From an uncultured Brevinema sp. (GTDB lineage Bacteria > Spirochaetota > Brevinematia > Brevinematales > Brevinemataceae), in the NCBI GenBank assembly GCA_947036575.1, contig CAMQSH010000012.1, positions 1 to 21,819 of the forward strand: DNA of 21,819 nucleotides. Direction: 5' to 3'. Under the pieces are notes generated by a model. The model had not been told where the DNA came from. It did not search any database and saw nothing but the letters and a program-made list of their open reading frames with translations. Within the stretch, counting starts at the first letter, position 1, and each line of letters opens with the position of its first letter. A program made the translations under genes and the position numbers. This document shows, in pieces, positions 14,774 through 21,819 of the stretch.

Positions 14774-15721
14774 ATGATAGAAATAAAAGGGAATTCTGCT
14801 CCAAGAACTACTATAGGTAATACACTAGCTGATATTTATAAAACAAATAAAAAAGTAATAGTTATAGACAATGATTTAAGTACAGCGACTAACTCTATTG
14901 ATTTTCAAAAGCAACACCCAGAAAATTTCTGGGGCTTAGGAATTGGAGAACAAAGTTCTATAAGTGCAGCTTGTGGGCTATGGGTAGAAGGATTTACTCC
15001 TGTATACGTGAATTTTGCTATTTTTGCCTCAGGTACTATTTGGACACAATTACGCCAAGCTGCTTATGCGAAAGTAAATCTTAAAGTTATTGCTACCCAT
15101 CCAGGATTAGATGCTGGGTTAGATGGAGCTAGTCATCAAGCTATTCAAGATATGGCATTAATGAGAAGTTTACCAAATATGAATATTCTCTTACCTGCTG
15201 ATGTTTTTGATGCAGCTGCAGCAATTAAATATGCATTGTCTCATGAGGGATTATTTTATGTAAGAGTATCTCGTGACCCTGTTCCTGAAATTTATACAGC
15301 AGATGATAAAGTAGTTTTTGATATTACGAATAAAGAGATTTACTCTACTGGAGATGATGTAGCATTATTCTTTGATGGAGCTTCTTTAGAAATAGCACTC
15401 AAAGGTATGGAAGCACTACAAAAAGAAGGAATTAAAGCTCGTCTTATTCATATAAGATCTCTCAAACCTCTTGACACAAAAAATCTAGATGATATGATGA
15501 CAAAGGTAAAATGTTTTATTACATTAGAAAATCACAGTGTTGTTGGTGGCCTAGGTAGTGCTATAGCTGAACATGTAGTAGGATGTAAAACTACAGTACC
15601 TGTAGGTATTGTTGGTGCTCGTGATACCTTTGGTGAATCCGGAAAATCTACAGAACTTAAAGAAAAATATGGTGTTTCTGCTAAAGAAGTACTAAATCAA
15701 GCTAAAAGATTATTATCATAA
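14774..15721 (+). CDS. Transketolase, C-terminal (pyrimidine-binding) subunit
   Basis: The protein has about 315 residues and matches the PYR plus C-terminal domains of transketolase. The motif GLGIGEQSSISAACGL carries the conserved glutamate that activates thiamine diphosphate. Later segments ASGTIWTQLRQAAY, GLDGASHQAIQDMALMR and PNMNILLPADV are typical of the family. RSLKPLD and ENHSVVGGLG belong to the C-terminal domain. Two ATG codons are in tandem. GGAG (14764-14767) overlaps the previous stop and lies 3 bases from ATG 14771 but 6 from ATG 14774, so I took the second. It is the last gene of the operon and is followed by a terminator. Confidence 0.88.
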   Translation: MIEIKGNSAPRTTIGNTLADIYKTNKKVIVIDNDLSTATNSIDFQKQHPENFWGLGIGEQSSISAACGLWVEGFTPVYVNFAIFASGTIWTQLRQAAYAKVNLKVIATHPGLDAGLDGASHQAIQDMALMRSLPNMNILLPADVFDAAAAIKYALSHEGLFYVRVSRDPVPEIYTADDKVVFDITNKEIYSTGDDVALFFDGASLEIALKGMEALQKEGIKARLIHIRSLKPLDTKNLDDMMTKVKCFITLENHSVVGGLGSAIAEHVVGCKTTVPVGIVGARDTFGESGKSTELKEKYGVSAKEVLNQAKRLLS

Positions 15722-15738
15722 ATAATTTTAATAAAGAC

Positions 15739-15776
15739 AATAACTCTCTTAGCACAAGCATAGGGAGTTATTTTTT
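15739..15776 (+). terminator. Rho-independent terminator of the PTS/transketolase operon
   Basis: AATAACTCTCT (15739-15749) pairs with AGGGAGTTATT (15762-15772), with one G-T wobble and a 12-base loop, followed by T to 15776. It lies 18 bases after the transketolase stop. Confidence 0.85.
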
Positions 15777-15906
15777 AGCATTATCTTATAACTAGAAGTT
15801 TGGAAAAGTTATAAAACTATAGATAAAAATGATAATATAGCTTGATATAGAGGATATACAAATTTTGTTGAATATTTAGAAATTCCTATAAATTAGGAGT
15901 TTTTTT

Positions 15907-15990
15907 ATGGTATTATTTAGTATAGCTGTTATTATAAATGGGTTTGCAAATTTCGAAATTATAGACTATAATAAACAGATAGAAAATTAG
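15907..15990 (+). CDS. Possible 27-residue small ORF
   Basis: ATG 15907 opens MVLFSIAVIINGFANFE and ends at TAG 15988-15990. AGGAG (15895-15899) sits 7 bases upstream, an ideal ribosome site. The first dozen residues are hydrophobic, like a signal peptide or small membrane peptide. Against it: the same AGGAG can pair in a TCCTA/TAGGA hairpin followed by T, which resembles a terminator, and a good promoter for the next gene lies inside the frame. It may be a truncated exported-protein gene. Confidence 0.3.
   Translation: MVLFSIAVIINGFANFEIIDYNKQIEN
15944..15972 (+). promoter_or_regulatory. Promoter for the third ankyrin gene
   Basis: TTGCAA (15944-15949), a 17-base spacer and TATAAT (15967-15972). 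The start would fall near 15979, leaving a leader of about 38 bases before the ATG at 16017. Confidence 0.55.
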
Positions 15991-16016
15991 AAAAACATAG
16001 ATCAAAGGATTTTATT

Positions 16017-16496
16017 ATGAAAAATAACAGTGATATTTTCGAAAGTGCGTCTAGTGGTAATCTAACATGGGTACAGCAATTTGTAGAGAAAAATGTTGAT
16101 GTTAATGCTAAAGATAAAAAAGGCTTCACTTCTTTGATGAAGGCTTCTAGAAATGGGCATTTAGAAGTTGTTCAATTTCTAGTAGAAAAAGGGGCTGATA
16201 TTAATGCTCTAGATGCAGATGGTAGAACAGCATGGATGACAGCATCAAGATATGGATATTTAGAGATCGTAAAATATTTAGTTAACAGTAGTGTTGATCT
16301 TAATACTCAAGATAATTTTTTTAAAAGTACAGCCTTAATGTTTGCATCCTATAATGGACATTCAGAAGTAGTAAAGTATTTAGTTGAAGAAGGTGCAAAT
16401 ATTAATACTAAAAATGAAGATGGTAAAACAGCCTTAGATATTGCAAATCAAAAAGGTCATGTAAAAATAGTAGAATATTTAAAAGATATTTTATAA
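16017..16496 (+). CDS. Small ankyrin-repeat protein, cytoplasmic, about 5 repeats
   Basis: The 159-residue protein consists of an N-cap (DIFESASSGNLTWVQQFVE) and four ankyrin units with TSLMKASRNGHLEVVQFLVE-type helices and KGADIN-type ends. It closes with TALDIANQKGHVKIVEYLK, a normal C-cap. No signal peptide or membrane segment is seen. It is likely a cytoplasmic protein-binding module of unknown partner. AAGGA stands about 9 bases before the ATG, and the gene has its own promoter and terminator. It differs from the 3250 protein in sequence and repeat number, so the two are separate paralogues rather than recent copies. Confidence 0.88.
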   Translation: MKNNSDIFESASSGNLTWVQQFVEKNVDVNAKDKKGFTSLMKASRNGHLEVVQFLVEKGADINALDADGRTAWMTASRYGYLEIVKYLVNSSVDLNTQDNFFKSTALMFASYNGHSEVVKYLVEEGANINTKNEDGKTALDIANQKGHVKIVEYLKDIL

Positions 16497-16497
16497 C

Positions 16498-16535
16498 AAA
16501 ATAAGCCCACCTTATTAATAAGGTGGGCTTATTTT
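16498..16535. terminator. Bidirectional terminator between convergent genes
   Basis: Perfect 17-bp arms, 16498-16514 and 16519-16535, with a TTAA loop. The core is AAGCCCACCTTA, flanked by AAAAT and ATTTT, so T runs form on both strands. It starts one base after the ankyrin stop codon and lies 33 bases beyond the PTS permease stop, serving both genes. Confidence 0.92.
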
Positions 16536-16568
16536 GGAAATAAATTAATTTATACAGTAGTTTTAAAA

Positions 16569-17834
16569 CTATTTTTTGAGCATTTTATTAGATATCATAA
16601 CAAAAGGAGCAAAAATAAGAGTAGAAATTACAATTAATACCATAGATAAAATCGCTGCTCTAATATCATTTCCTGTAGCAAGGTATGCTGATAACACTGG
16701 TGGTGTTGTCCAAGGAACTAATACAATTGTTTTATTAATAAGCCCCATAGCTGTTGCAATATAAGCAATCAAAGTTGTTACGATAGGCGTAATAATAACA
16801 GGAATTATATAAACAGGATTTAACACAATAGGAAGTCCAAACATAAGAGGCTCATTGATATTGAATAACCCAGGAGTAAGACTTAATTTACCAATAAGTT
16901 TTTCATCCTCTCTTTTGGAGAAAATAAGCAGTGCCAAAATTAAACCAAAAGTACCACCAGAACCTCCAAAATTAGCAAAAGCATCTAAGAAAGGCTTTGT
17001 AACAATAAATGTTGGCTCAAGTCCTGCTTGTATATTAGCGATATTTTCTTGAATTGCAATAAGAAGAGTAGGTTCTGTAATGGGACCAAGAACAAAAGAT
17101 CCATGTAAACCAAATCCCCAAAGAAGATTTTTTAATACTACAACAGCCATCAATCCAATTGGTGTTTGAAAAATACTAACAAGAGGAGTTTGTATGGTTG
17201 TTGTAATGATATTAGAAAGAGTTGTTCCCCAAGCATAATTTAGAATATAAGCAAAAACTGAAAAAATAGTGAAAGTTAATAAAATAGGAACAAGAGCAGA
17301 AAAAGATTTTGCTACAGCTGGTGGGACTGAATCAGGAAGAGTAATAAGAAGTGCTTTAACTTTGGAAAATGATCTCAATAATTCTGTGCTCACAATAGCT
17401 GTAAGAATAGCTACAAATAATCCAGAAGCAGAAGTATCAGCAAATGTTAAAATCCCCCAAACACCTCCAGTAACACCCTCTACAGTGACCATAGGTGCAC
17501 CAGGAAGTAAAGCTACTAAACAACCAAGAGCTGTTGCTCCATAAAAAATACCCTCTTCTTTATAAGATTCTGCTAAATAGAAAGCAGTTATAAAGGCAGA
17601 GAGTAAGGACATAATTCCTAATGTTCCACGAAATACTCTATCTCCAACATCTTTAAAAGATTGGATAAAAGCATTGTCCGCAAACAATGGAAAAAAAACA
17701 TTGTTAATCAGTACATAAAATGATGCAATAAGAATGAGAGGCATTAACTTATAAAACGAATTCCTAACAGCATTAATATGCCGTTGTGTTGAAAACGCAT
17801 TAGCAGCACTTAAAAATTTTTGTTCAAAAGACAT
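16569..17834 (-). CDS. celB: PTS EIIC permease, lactose/cellobiose family
   Basis: The 421-residue inner-membrane protein has about ten hydrophobic segments. Its N-terminus (FLSAANAFSTQRHINAVRNSFYKLMPLILIASFYVLI) follows the CelB/LicC pattern. Family features include GLHGSFVLGPITEP, the FGGSGGTFGL stretch and FNINEPLMFGLPIVLNP, which holds the conserved NEP glutamate of the sugar site. It would import a beta-linked disaccharide or chitobiose-like sugar with phosphorylation; the exact sugar is not readable. No EIIA, EIIB or phospho-glycosidase gene is adjacent, so the partners must be encoded elsewhere. AGGAG precedes the ATG on the minus strand. The assignment to the celB family is strong, but the symbol should be read as family level only. 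Confidence 0.88.
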   Translation of the reverse strand: MSFEQKFLSAANAFSTQRHINAVRNSFYKLMPLILIASFYVLINNVFFPLFADNAFIQSFKDVGDRVFRGTLGIMSLLSAFITAFYLAESYKEEGIFYGATALGCLVALLPGAPMVTVEGVTGGVWGILTFADTSASGLFVAILTAIVSTELLRSFSKVKALLITLPDSVPPAVAKSFSALVPILLTFTIFSVFAYILNYAWGTTLSNIITTTIQTPLVSIFQTPIGLMAVVVLKNLLWGFGLHGSFVLGPITEPTLLIAIQENIANIQAGLEPTFIVTKPFLDAFANFGGSGGTFGLILALLIFSKREDEKLIGKLSLTPGLFNINEPLMFGLPIVLNPVYIIPVIITPIVTTLIAYIATAMGLINKTIVLVPWTTPPVLSAYLATGNDIRAAILSMVLIVISTLIFAPFVMISNKMLKK

Positions 17835-17867
17835 TTGAAACTCCTATAATATATTATTATTAATTTA

Positions 17868-17895
17868 ATTATATCATACTTTTTTATAATAGCAA
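17868..17895 (-). promoter_or_regulatory. Promoter for the cellobiose-type PTS permease
   Basis: On the minus strand TTGCTA (17895-17890), a 16-base spacer and TATAAT (17873-17868) precede the ATG at 17834 by about 34 bases. No operator-like repeat is obvious around it. Confidence 0.5.
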
Positions 17896-18170
17896 GCCCA
17901 AAAATATATTATGATAAAATAAAAATATTTTAGAGTTATTTACTTAATAATATTGTGTGAAAATGTTGCAATTCATATTATTATATTATACACTATTATA
18001 GAGAATTATTATAATTTATTTTTTATAAAAATATAATTGTTTGTAAAAAAAGAATATAGATAGCTAAAACAATTATTTTAATTTTAAAAATTAGTAAATT
18101 AATAACTATAATAATAAATAATATATAAAATAACAATATAGACGAATTCCTTGAAAATTTAAAATTACAT
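17896..18170. other. AT-rich region between the divergent PTS permease and eut promoters
   Basis: No open frame of note. A 10-bp inverted repeat (18033-18042 with 18067-18076, 24-base loop) and an 8-bp one (17946-17953 with 17975-17982) are present, but both are A/T-dominated. They may be regulator sites or chance. No riboswitch or antiterminator pair can be supported. Confidence 0.4.
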
Positions 18171-18198
18171 TTGACACGACTATATAATAGTTTATAAT
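18171..18198 (+). promoter_or_regulatory. Promoter of the eut operon
   Basis: A consensus TTGACA (18171-18176), 16-base spacer and TATAAT (18193-18198). Transcription would begin near 18205, giving a leader of only about 38 bases before eutS. Another TATAAT (18183-18188) is too close to the -35 to be used with it. Confidence 0.65.
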
Positions 18199-18242
18199 AA
18201 TATAAATAAAAGTATAAATCTTTTAATCAGATAGGAAATTTG

Positions 18243-18596
18243 ATGGACAATAATAGCTCTAAACAAAGAATTATTCAAGAATATGTACCTGGTAAGCAGA
18301 TTACTTTAGCACATGTAATAGCAAGGCCTGATGTTTCTATGTTACAAAAAGTAGGTTTAACAGAGCATTCTGGTAAATCTGTTGGTATTATGACTATTAC
18401 TCCTAGTGAGGCTGTTATAATAGCTGCAGATATTGTATTAAAAGTAGCAAATATAGAAATTGGCTTTTTAGATCGTTTTAATGGATCATTAATTATTGTT
18501 GGTTTGGTAGCTGATGTAGAGGTAGCAATTAGAGAAGTAAATGAATTTTTACAAAACACAATGGGCTTTAGTATTGCCCCTATAACTAAATCATAA
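18243..18596 (+). CDS. eutS: Ethanolamine-utilisation microcompartment shell protein EutS
   Basis: The 117-residue protein carries one BMC domain. The opening IIQEYVPGKQITLAHVIARP is the EutS/PduU-type hallmark. It continues with GIMTITPSEAVIIAADI, the helix of the BMC fold, and IGFLDRFNGSLIIVG, and ends ITKS like other EutS proteins. EutS forms hexamers that tile or bend the shell of the ethanolamine compartment. I chose ATG 18243 because AGGA (18233-18236) lies 6 bases before it; the in-frame TTG at 18240 would leave only 3. It is the first gene of the operon and ends one base before eutP. Confidence 0.92.
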   Translation: MDNNSSKQRIIQEYVPGKQITLAHVIARPDVSMLQKVGLTEHSGKSVGIMTITPSEAVIIAADIVLKVANIEIGFLDRFNGSLIIVGLVADVEVAIREVNEFLQNTMGFSIAPITKS

Positions 18597-18597
18597 T

Positions 18598-19047
18598 ATG
18601 AAAAAAATAGTCTTACTTGGTCCTCAAGGTGTTGGTAAGTCAACACTGGCTAATTTATTAGAAGGTAAAAAAGATACACTTATAGATAAAACAGTGGTAC
18701 CAGAGTATATAGGAGATGCACTAGATACTCCTGGAGAATATATAGAACATCGTTTGTTTTTTGGTCGTTTTCAAGTACTGGCTGCAGAATATCAGATAAT
18801 AGGGGTTGTTATTCCTTGTAAATTTGATAATATCTATATTCCACCTAATTTTGTTAGTATGTTTCCTAATAAAAAACATATAGGTATTATAACAAAAACA
18901 GATATTGGTAATCAACATGATGTTGAAAAATGTAAAACACTCTTGAATCAAGCTGGTATTGATGAATATTGTGAAATATCTATATATGATCCTGAAAGTA
19001 TTCAAAGGCTAAAAATTATAATCGATAAGTATACAAATAAAAAATAA
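18598..19047 (+). CDS. eutP: EutP, P-loop GTPase-like ethanolamine-utilisation protein
   Basis: The 149-residue protein starts MKKIVLLGPQGVGKSTLANL, with the Walker A loop at residues 8-16. The switch-like motif DTPGEY is at 43-48 and the nucleotide-specificity motif TKTD at 99-102. This matches the EutP/PduV family. Members have been described as acetate kinases or as Ras-like GTPases tied to the compartment; the exact role here is open. The ATG is one base after the eutS stop and has no visible ribosome site, so translation probably depends on coupling to eutS. The order S then P is usual for eut operons. Confidence 0.9.
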   Translation: MKKIVLLGPQGVGKSTLANLLEGKKDTLIDKTVVPEYIGDALDTPGEYIEHRLFFGRFQVLAAEYQIIGVVIPCKFDNIYIPPNFVSMFPNKKHIGIITKTDIGNQHDVEKCKTLLNQAGIDEYCEISIYDPESIQRLKIIIDKYTNKK

Positions 19048-19057
19048 GGGTATTGTT

Positions 19058-20476
19058 TTGAAAAGTCAAATACTAAGTGTTGGTATAGATATTGGAACTA
19101 CAACCTCACAAATTATTTTTAGTCGATTAACTATAGAAAATAAAGCTATGATTTCACGAATACCACAAATTAATATTACAGATAAAGAAATTATTTATAG
19201 AAGTAGTATTCATTTTACTCCTTTAATAAATCATTCTATTATTGATAGTGTAGCCTTAGCTACAATTATCCAACAAGAGTATAAAAATGCTGGGATTTCA
19301 CCAAAAGATATTACAGTAGGTGCTGTAATAATTACAGGAGAGTCTTCTCGTAAAGAGAATGCTCAAGAAGTTGCACATGCTTTAGGTGAGCTAGCTGGAG
19401 ATTTTGTTGTTGCAACAGCAGGCCCTGATTTAGAAGGAATTATAGCTGGTAGAGGTGCTGGAGCAGCATTTTTATCAAAAGAAAAGAGATGTATTGTCGC
19501 AAATATTGATATTGGTGGTGGCACTTCAAATATTGCTATTTTTGATGATGGTGTGCCTATTGATACAGCTTGTTTAGATATTGGTGGACGCCAAATTAAA
19601 TTTGAGAAAGGATCATTAAAGATCAATTATATTGCTCCTAAAACTCAAGAATTATGTAAAAGATTAAATTTATCTTTATCAGTAGGTGAAATAGCTTCGC
19701 TTGGTGAAATAGAAATATTATGTAAAAATTATGTTGAGCTACTAGCAGAAGCTTTGGGACTAAAAAATCCTAGTTCAGAATTAGAACTAATGTTAACAGA
19801 TCATCTATTAAAAGATGAGTATCATATATCTCAAGTAATGGTTTCTGGTGGTGTTGCAGATGCTATTTATAATGAAATTACACACCATGATCCTTTTATA
19901 TATGATGATATTGGGATTGTTTTAGGCAAAGCTTTTCGTGCTTATTTTCCAAAACCATTAGCACAATCATTAGAAACTATTAGAGCAACAGTTATTGGTG
20001 CTGGAGCTTTTACGGCAAGCCTTAGTGGCTCTACTATACATATTAGAGAAGAAAAATTACCTCTTAAAAATTTGCCTGTAATAAAATTTTCTTATTTAGA
20101 GGAACAATATTCTTTCCAAAAATTAATAGAAATAATACAACAAAAAATAGAGTGGAACTGGGATGATTCTCTTCAAGGAGTTGTTTTAGGTTTTGAATTT
20201 AGAGAATATCAAAGCTATAATAAGCTAAAAGAATTTGCTGATATTATCTTAAAATCTACAGAAAAATTACAACAAACTAATAAAATATTAACAATAGTAA
20301 TAGAAAATGATTTTGCAAAAGCTGTTGGTCAAATTCTACAAAGTAAATCGTCTTTTCCTTTTATTGTTTTAGACAATATTAAAGTTCAAGATGGAGATTT
20401 TATGGATATAGGAATGCCTTTACATCAAGGAAAAGTTGTACCTGTTGTTGTAAAAAGCTTAATTTTTAATAAATAA
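19058..20476 (+). CDS. eutA: Ethanolamine ammonia-lyase reactivating factor EutA
   Basis: The 472-residue protein is an actin/Hsp70-type ATPase. The phosphate-1 motif is VGIDIGTTTSQIIF at the N-terminus. The phosphate-2 motif is VANIDIGGGTSNIAIF. A Gly-rich VSGGVAD segment follows further on. EutA removes damaged cobalamin from ethanolamine ammonia-lyase and so restores the enzyme. The gene uses a TTG start at 19058, supported by AAGGG (19046-19050), which overlaps the eutP stop and lies 7 bases upstream; no in-frame ATG fits the conserved N-terminus. It lies directly between eutP and eutB. Length is close to that of other EutA proteins. Confidence 0.92.
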   Translation: MKSQILSVGIDIGTTTSQIIFSRLTIENKAMISRIPQINITDKEIIYRSSIHFTPLINHSIIDSVALATIIQQEYKNAGISPKDITVGAVIITGESSRKENAQEVAHALGELAGDFVVATAGPDLEGIIAGRGAGAAFLSKEKRCIVANIDIGGGTSNIAIFDDGVPIDTACLDIGGRQIKFEKGSLKINYIAPKTQELCKRLNLSLSVGEIASLGEIEILCKNYVELLAEALGLKNPSSELELMLTDHLLKDEYHISQVMVSGGVADAIYNEITHHDPFIYDDIGIVLGKAFRAYFPKPLAQSLETIRATVIGAGAFTASLSGSTIHIREEKLPLKNLPVIKFSYLEEQYSFQKLIEIIQQKIEWNWDDSLQGVVLGFEFREYQSYNKLKEFADIILKSTEKLQQTNKILTIVIENDFAKAVGQILQSKSSFPFIVLDNIKVQDGDFMDIGMPLHQGKVVPVVVKSLIFNK

Positions 20477-20502
20477 AATATAAAAATATAGGGAAATGTA
20501 GT

Positions 20503-21819
20503 ATGAATTTAAAAACCTCTTTATACGGGCGGATTTATTCTTTTGACTCACTCAAAGAAGTTCTTGCAAAAGCTAATGAAGAAAGATCTGGTGATCAATT
20601 AGCTGGATTATCAGCAGAAACTGCAGAAGAAAGAGTCGCTGCTAAAATAGTATTATCGAATATACTACTATCCGATCTATATAATAGCCCATCAATTCCT
20701 TATGAATTAGATGAAGTTACTCGTATTATCCAAGATGATATTAATATACGAATTTATAATGAAATTAAAAATATGTCTGTTTCTGAATTACGAGAATGGA
20801 TTCTTGATGAAAATACAACTAATACTAATATTAGTAGAGTTTCAAGAGGTTTAACTTCAGAGATGATAGCTGCTGTGACAAAACTTATGTCTAATTTAGA
20901 TTTAATTGTTGGAGCAAGAAAAATTCGAGTTACAGCAACTTGTAATACAACTATTGGTTTAGAAAACACATTGTCTGTTCGTCTTCAGCCAAATCACCCA
21001 ACTGATGATATTGATGGTATTTTAGCCTCTGTATACGATGGATTATCTTTTGGTGCTGGCGATGCTTTAATAGGTTTAAATCCTGTAGATGATACTATTG
21101 ACAGTGTAACAAGAGTATTAAATACTTTTGAAGAAGTAAAACAAAAATGGAATATTCCAACTCAAAATTGTGTGTTAGCACACGTTACAACTCAAATGGA
21201 AGCTATTCGTAAGGGTGCTCCTTCTGATCTCTGTTTTCAAAGTATTGCAGGTTCTGAAAAAGGAAACGAAGCATTCGGATTTAATGCTACAACAATTGCA
21301 GAAGCTCAAGATCTTCTGTTACATCAAGGAACAAGTAGGGGACCAAATGTAATGTATTTTGAGACAGGACAAGGTTCTGAATTATCTTCAGATGCACATT
21401 ACGATACAGACCAATTAACAATGGAAGCTCGTTGCTATGGTTTTGCACGTCGTTATTCACCATTTGTAGTGAATACAGTTGTTGGCTTTATTGGACCTGA
21501 ATATTTATATAATAGTAAACAAGTTATTCGAGCAGGTCTTGAAGATCATTTTATGGGCAAATTAACAGGTATATCCATGGGTGTGGACGTTTGCTACACG
21601 AATCATATGAAAGCAGATCAAAATGATATGGAAAATTTAGCTACATTATTAGCTGCTGCTGGATGTAACTATTTTATGGGAATTCCTCATGGGGATGATG
21701 TTATGTTAAATTATCAAACAACAGGACCTCATGATGTTGCTACATTAAGAGAATTATTTAATTTTGCTCCAATCAAAGAATTTGCTGATTGGATGGAAAA
21801 AATAGGTATTACAGAAGAT
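20503..21819 (+). CDS. eutB: Ethanolamine ammonia-lyase large subunit EutB (3' end beyond window)
   Basis: 439 codons are open to the window edge. The E. coli protein has about 453 residues, so only the last few are missing. Similarity to enterobacterial EutB is high along the whole length, including LAKANEERSGDQLAG near the start, TQNCVLAHVTTQMEAIR and GFIGPEYLYN. Active-site residues known from EutB structures fall at the same numbers: Arg160 and Gln162 in VRLQP, Asn193 in GLNP, Glu287 in FETGQG, Phe329 in VGFIG and Asp362 in VDVCYTNH. The enzyme, with EutC and adenosylcobalamin, splits ethanolamine into acetaldehyde and ammonia inside the microcompartment. AGGGA lies 8 bases before the ATG. 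eutC is expected next. Confidence 0.96.
   Translation, partial: MNLKTSLYGRIYSFDSLKEVLAKANEERSGDQLAGLSAETAEERVAAKIVLSNILLSDLYNSPSIPYELDEVTRIIQDDINIRIYNEIKNMSVSELREWILDENTTNTNISRVSRGLTSEMIAAVTKLMSNLDLIVGARKIRVTATCNTTIGLENTLSVRLQPNHPTDDIDGILASVYDGLSFGAGDALIGLNPVDDTIDSVTRVLNTFEEVKQKWNIPTQNCVLAHVTTQMEAIRKGAPSDLCFQSIAGSEKGNEAFGFNATTIAEAQDLLLHQGTSRGPNVMYFETGQGSELSSDAHYDTDQLTMEARCYGFARRYSPFVVNTVVGFIGPEYLYNSKQVIRAGLEDHFMGKLTGISMGVDVCYTNHMKADQNDMENLATLLAAAGCNYFMGIPHGDDVMLNYQTTGPHDVATLRELFNFAPIKEFADWMEKIGITED

Noticed and set aside
16576..17544. Plus-strand open frames at 16576, 16855 and 17269
   Set aside because: They are shadows of the minus-strand PTS permease and read as unlikely, low-complexity proteins.
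18033..18076. 10-bp inverted repeat as an antiterminator hairpin for eut
   Set aside because: It lies upstream of the best promoter, has a 24-base loop and A/T-only character, and no paired second hairpin is seen.
18169..18179. Possible extra GntR operator at the eut promoter (ATTTGACAC)
   Set aside because: Only the part equal to the consensus -35 TTGACA matches the ATTTGNCAAAT sub-site; the right half does not.
18275..19626. Minus-strand frames opposite eutS, eutP and eutA
   Set aside because: Antisense shadows of strongly conserved genes; no start signals.
20754..20969. Minus-strand 71-codon frame at 20754
   Set aside because: It lies opposite eutB, whose active-site residues and full-length similarity leave no doubt about the coding strand.

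Overview
The window is visibly AT-rich and gene-dense. Shine-Dalgarno sites of the AGGAG type and sigma70-like TTGAAT/TATAAT promoters are easy to see. The genes point to an anaerobic or fermentative, host-associated bacterium: pyruvate formate-lyase activation, formate export, two PTS systems and ethanolamine use in a microcompartment. Three ankyrin-repeat proteins, two short exported proteins and the general protein style suggest a low-GC spirochaete of the Brachyspira/Brevinema kind. That placement comes from recall of protein style; no marker gene is present, so it is not proven.

Layout. (1) 1-1341: end of a pyruvate formate-lyase activating enzyme gene, then a FocA-type formate channel, closed by a strong terminator. 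(2) 1359-3198: a promoter drives a small alpha/beta hydrolase gene. Behind it lie a multiply broken methyltransferase pseudogene, a 48-bp remnant of a second copy of the hydrolase start, and a small cupin gene. (3) 3250-5974: a cytoplasmic ankyrin protein, a probable beta-barrel outer-membrane protein, and a convergent Gfo/Idh/MocA oxidoreductase. (4) 5975-6931: almost a kilobase of decayed AT-rich DNA with gene fragments. (5) 6932-10833: an exported metallo-beta-lactamase-fold hydrolase and a 972-residue exported ankyrin protein of about 29 repeats. (6) 11179-15776: a compact operon for a GntR/HutC regulator, an ascorbate-family PTS (IIA, IIB, IIC) and a split transketolase. Its promoter sits inside a 54-bp near-perfect palindrome. 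(7) 15907-17895: a tiny ORF, a third ankyrin gene and, convergent with it, an orphan lactose/cellobiose-type PTS IIC. (8) 18171 to the end: an ethanolamine-utilisation operon, eutS-eutP-eutA-eutB, with eutB running off the window.

How the genes work together. The GntR operon looks like a self-regulated sugar module. A phosphorylated sugar enters through the PTS and is handed to the two-subunit transketolase, so the substrate is more likely a pentose-type sugar than ascorbate itself. The eut operon supplies a shell protein, EutP, the reactivase EutA and the lyase EutB. The usual eutV/eutW regulators are absent from the place between eutP and eutA where I recall them in Firmicutes. The most notable sequence-level structures are the operator palindrome, the 297-bp higher-order repeat in the large ankyrin gene, and the decayed hydrolase/methyltransferase cassette.
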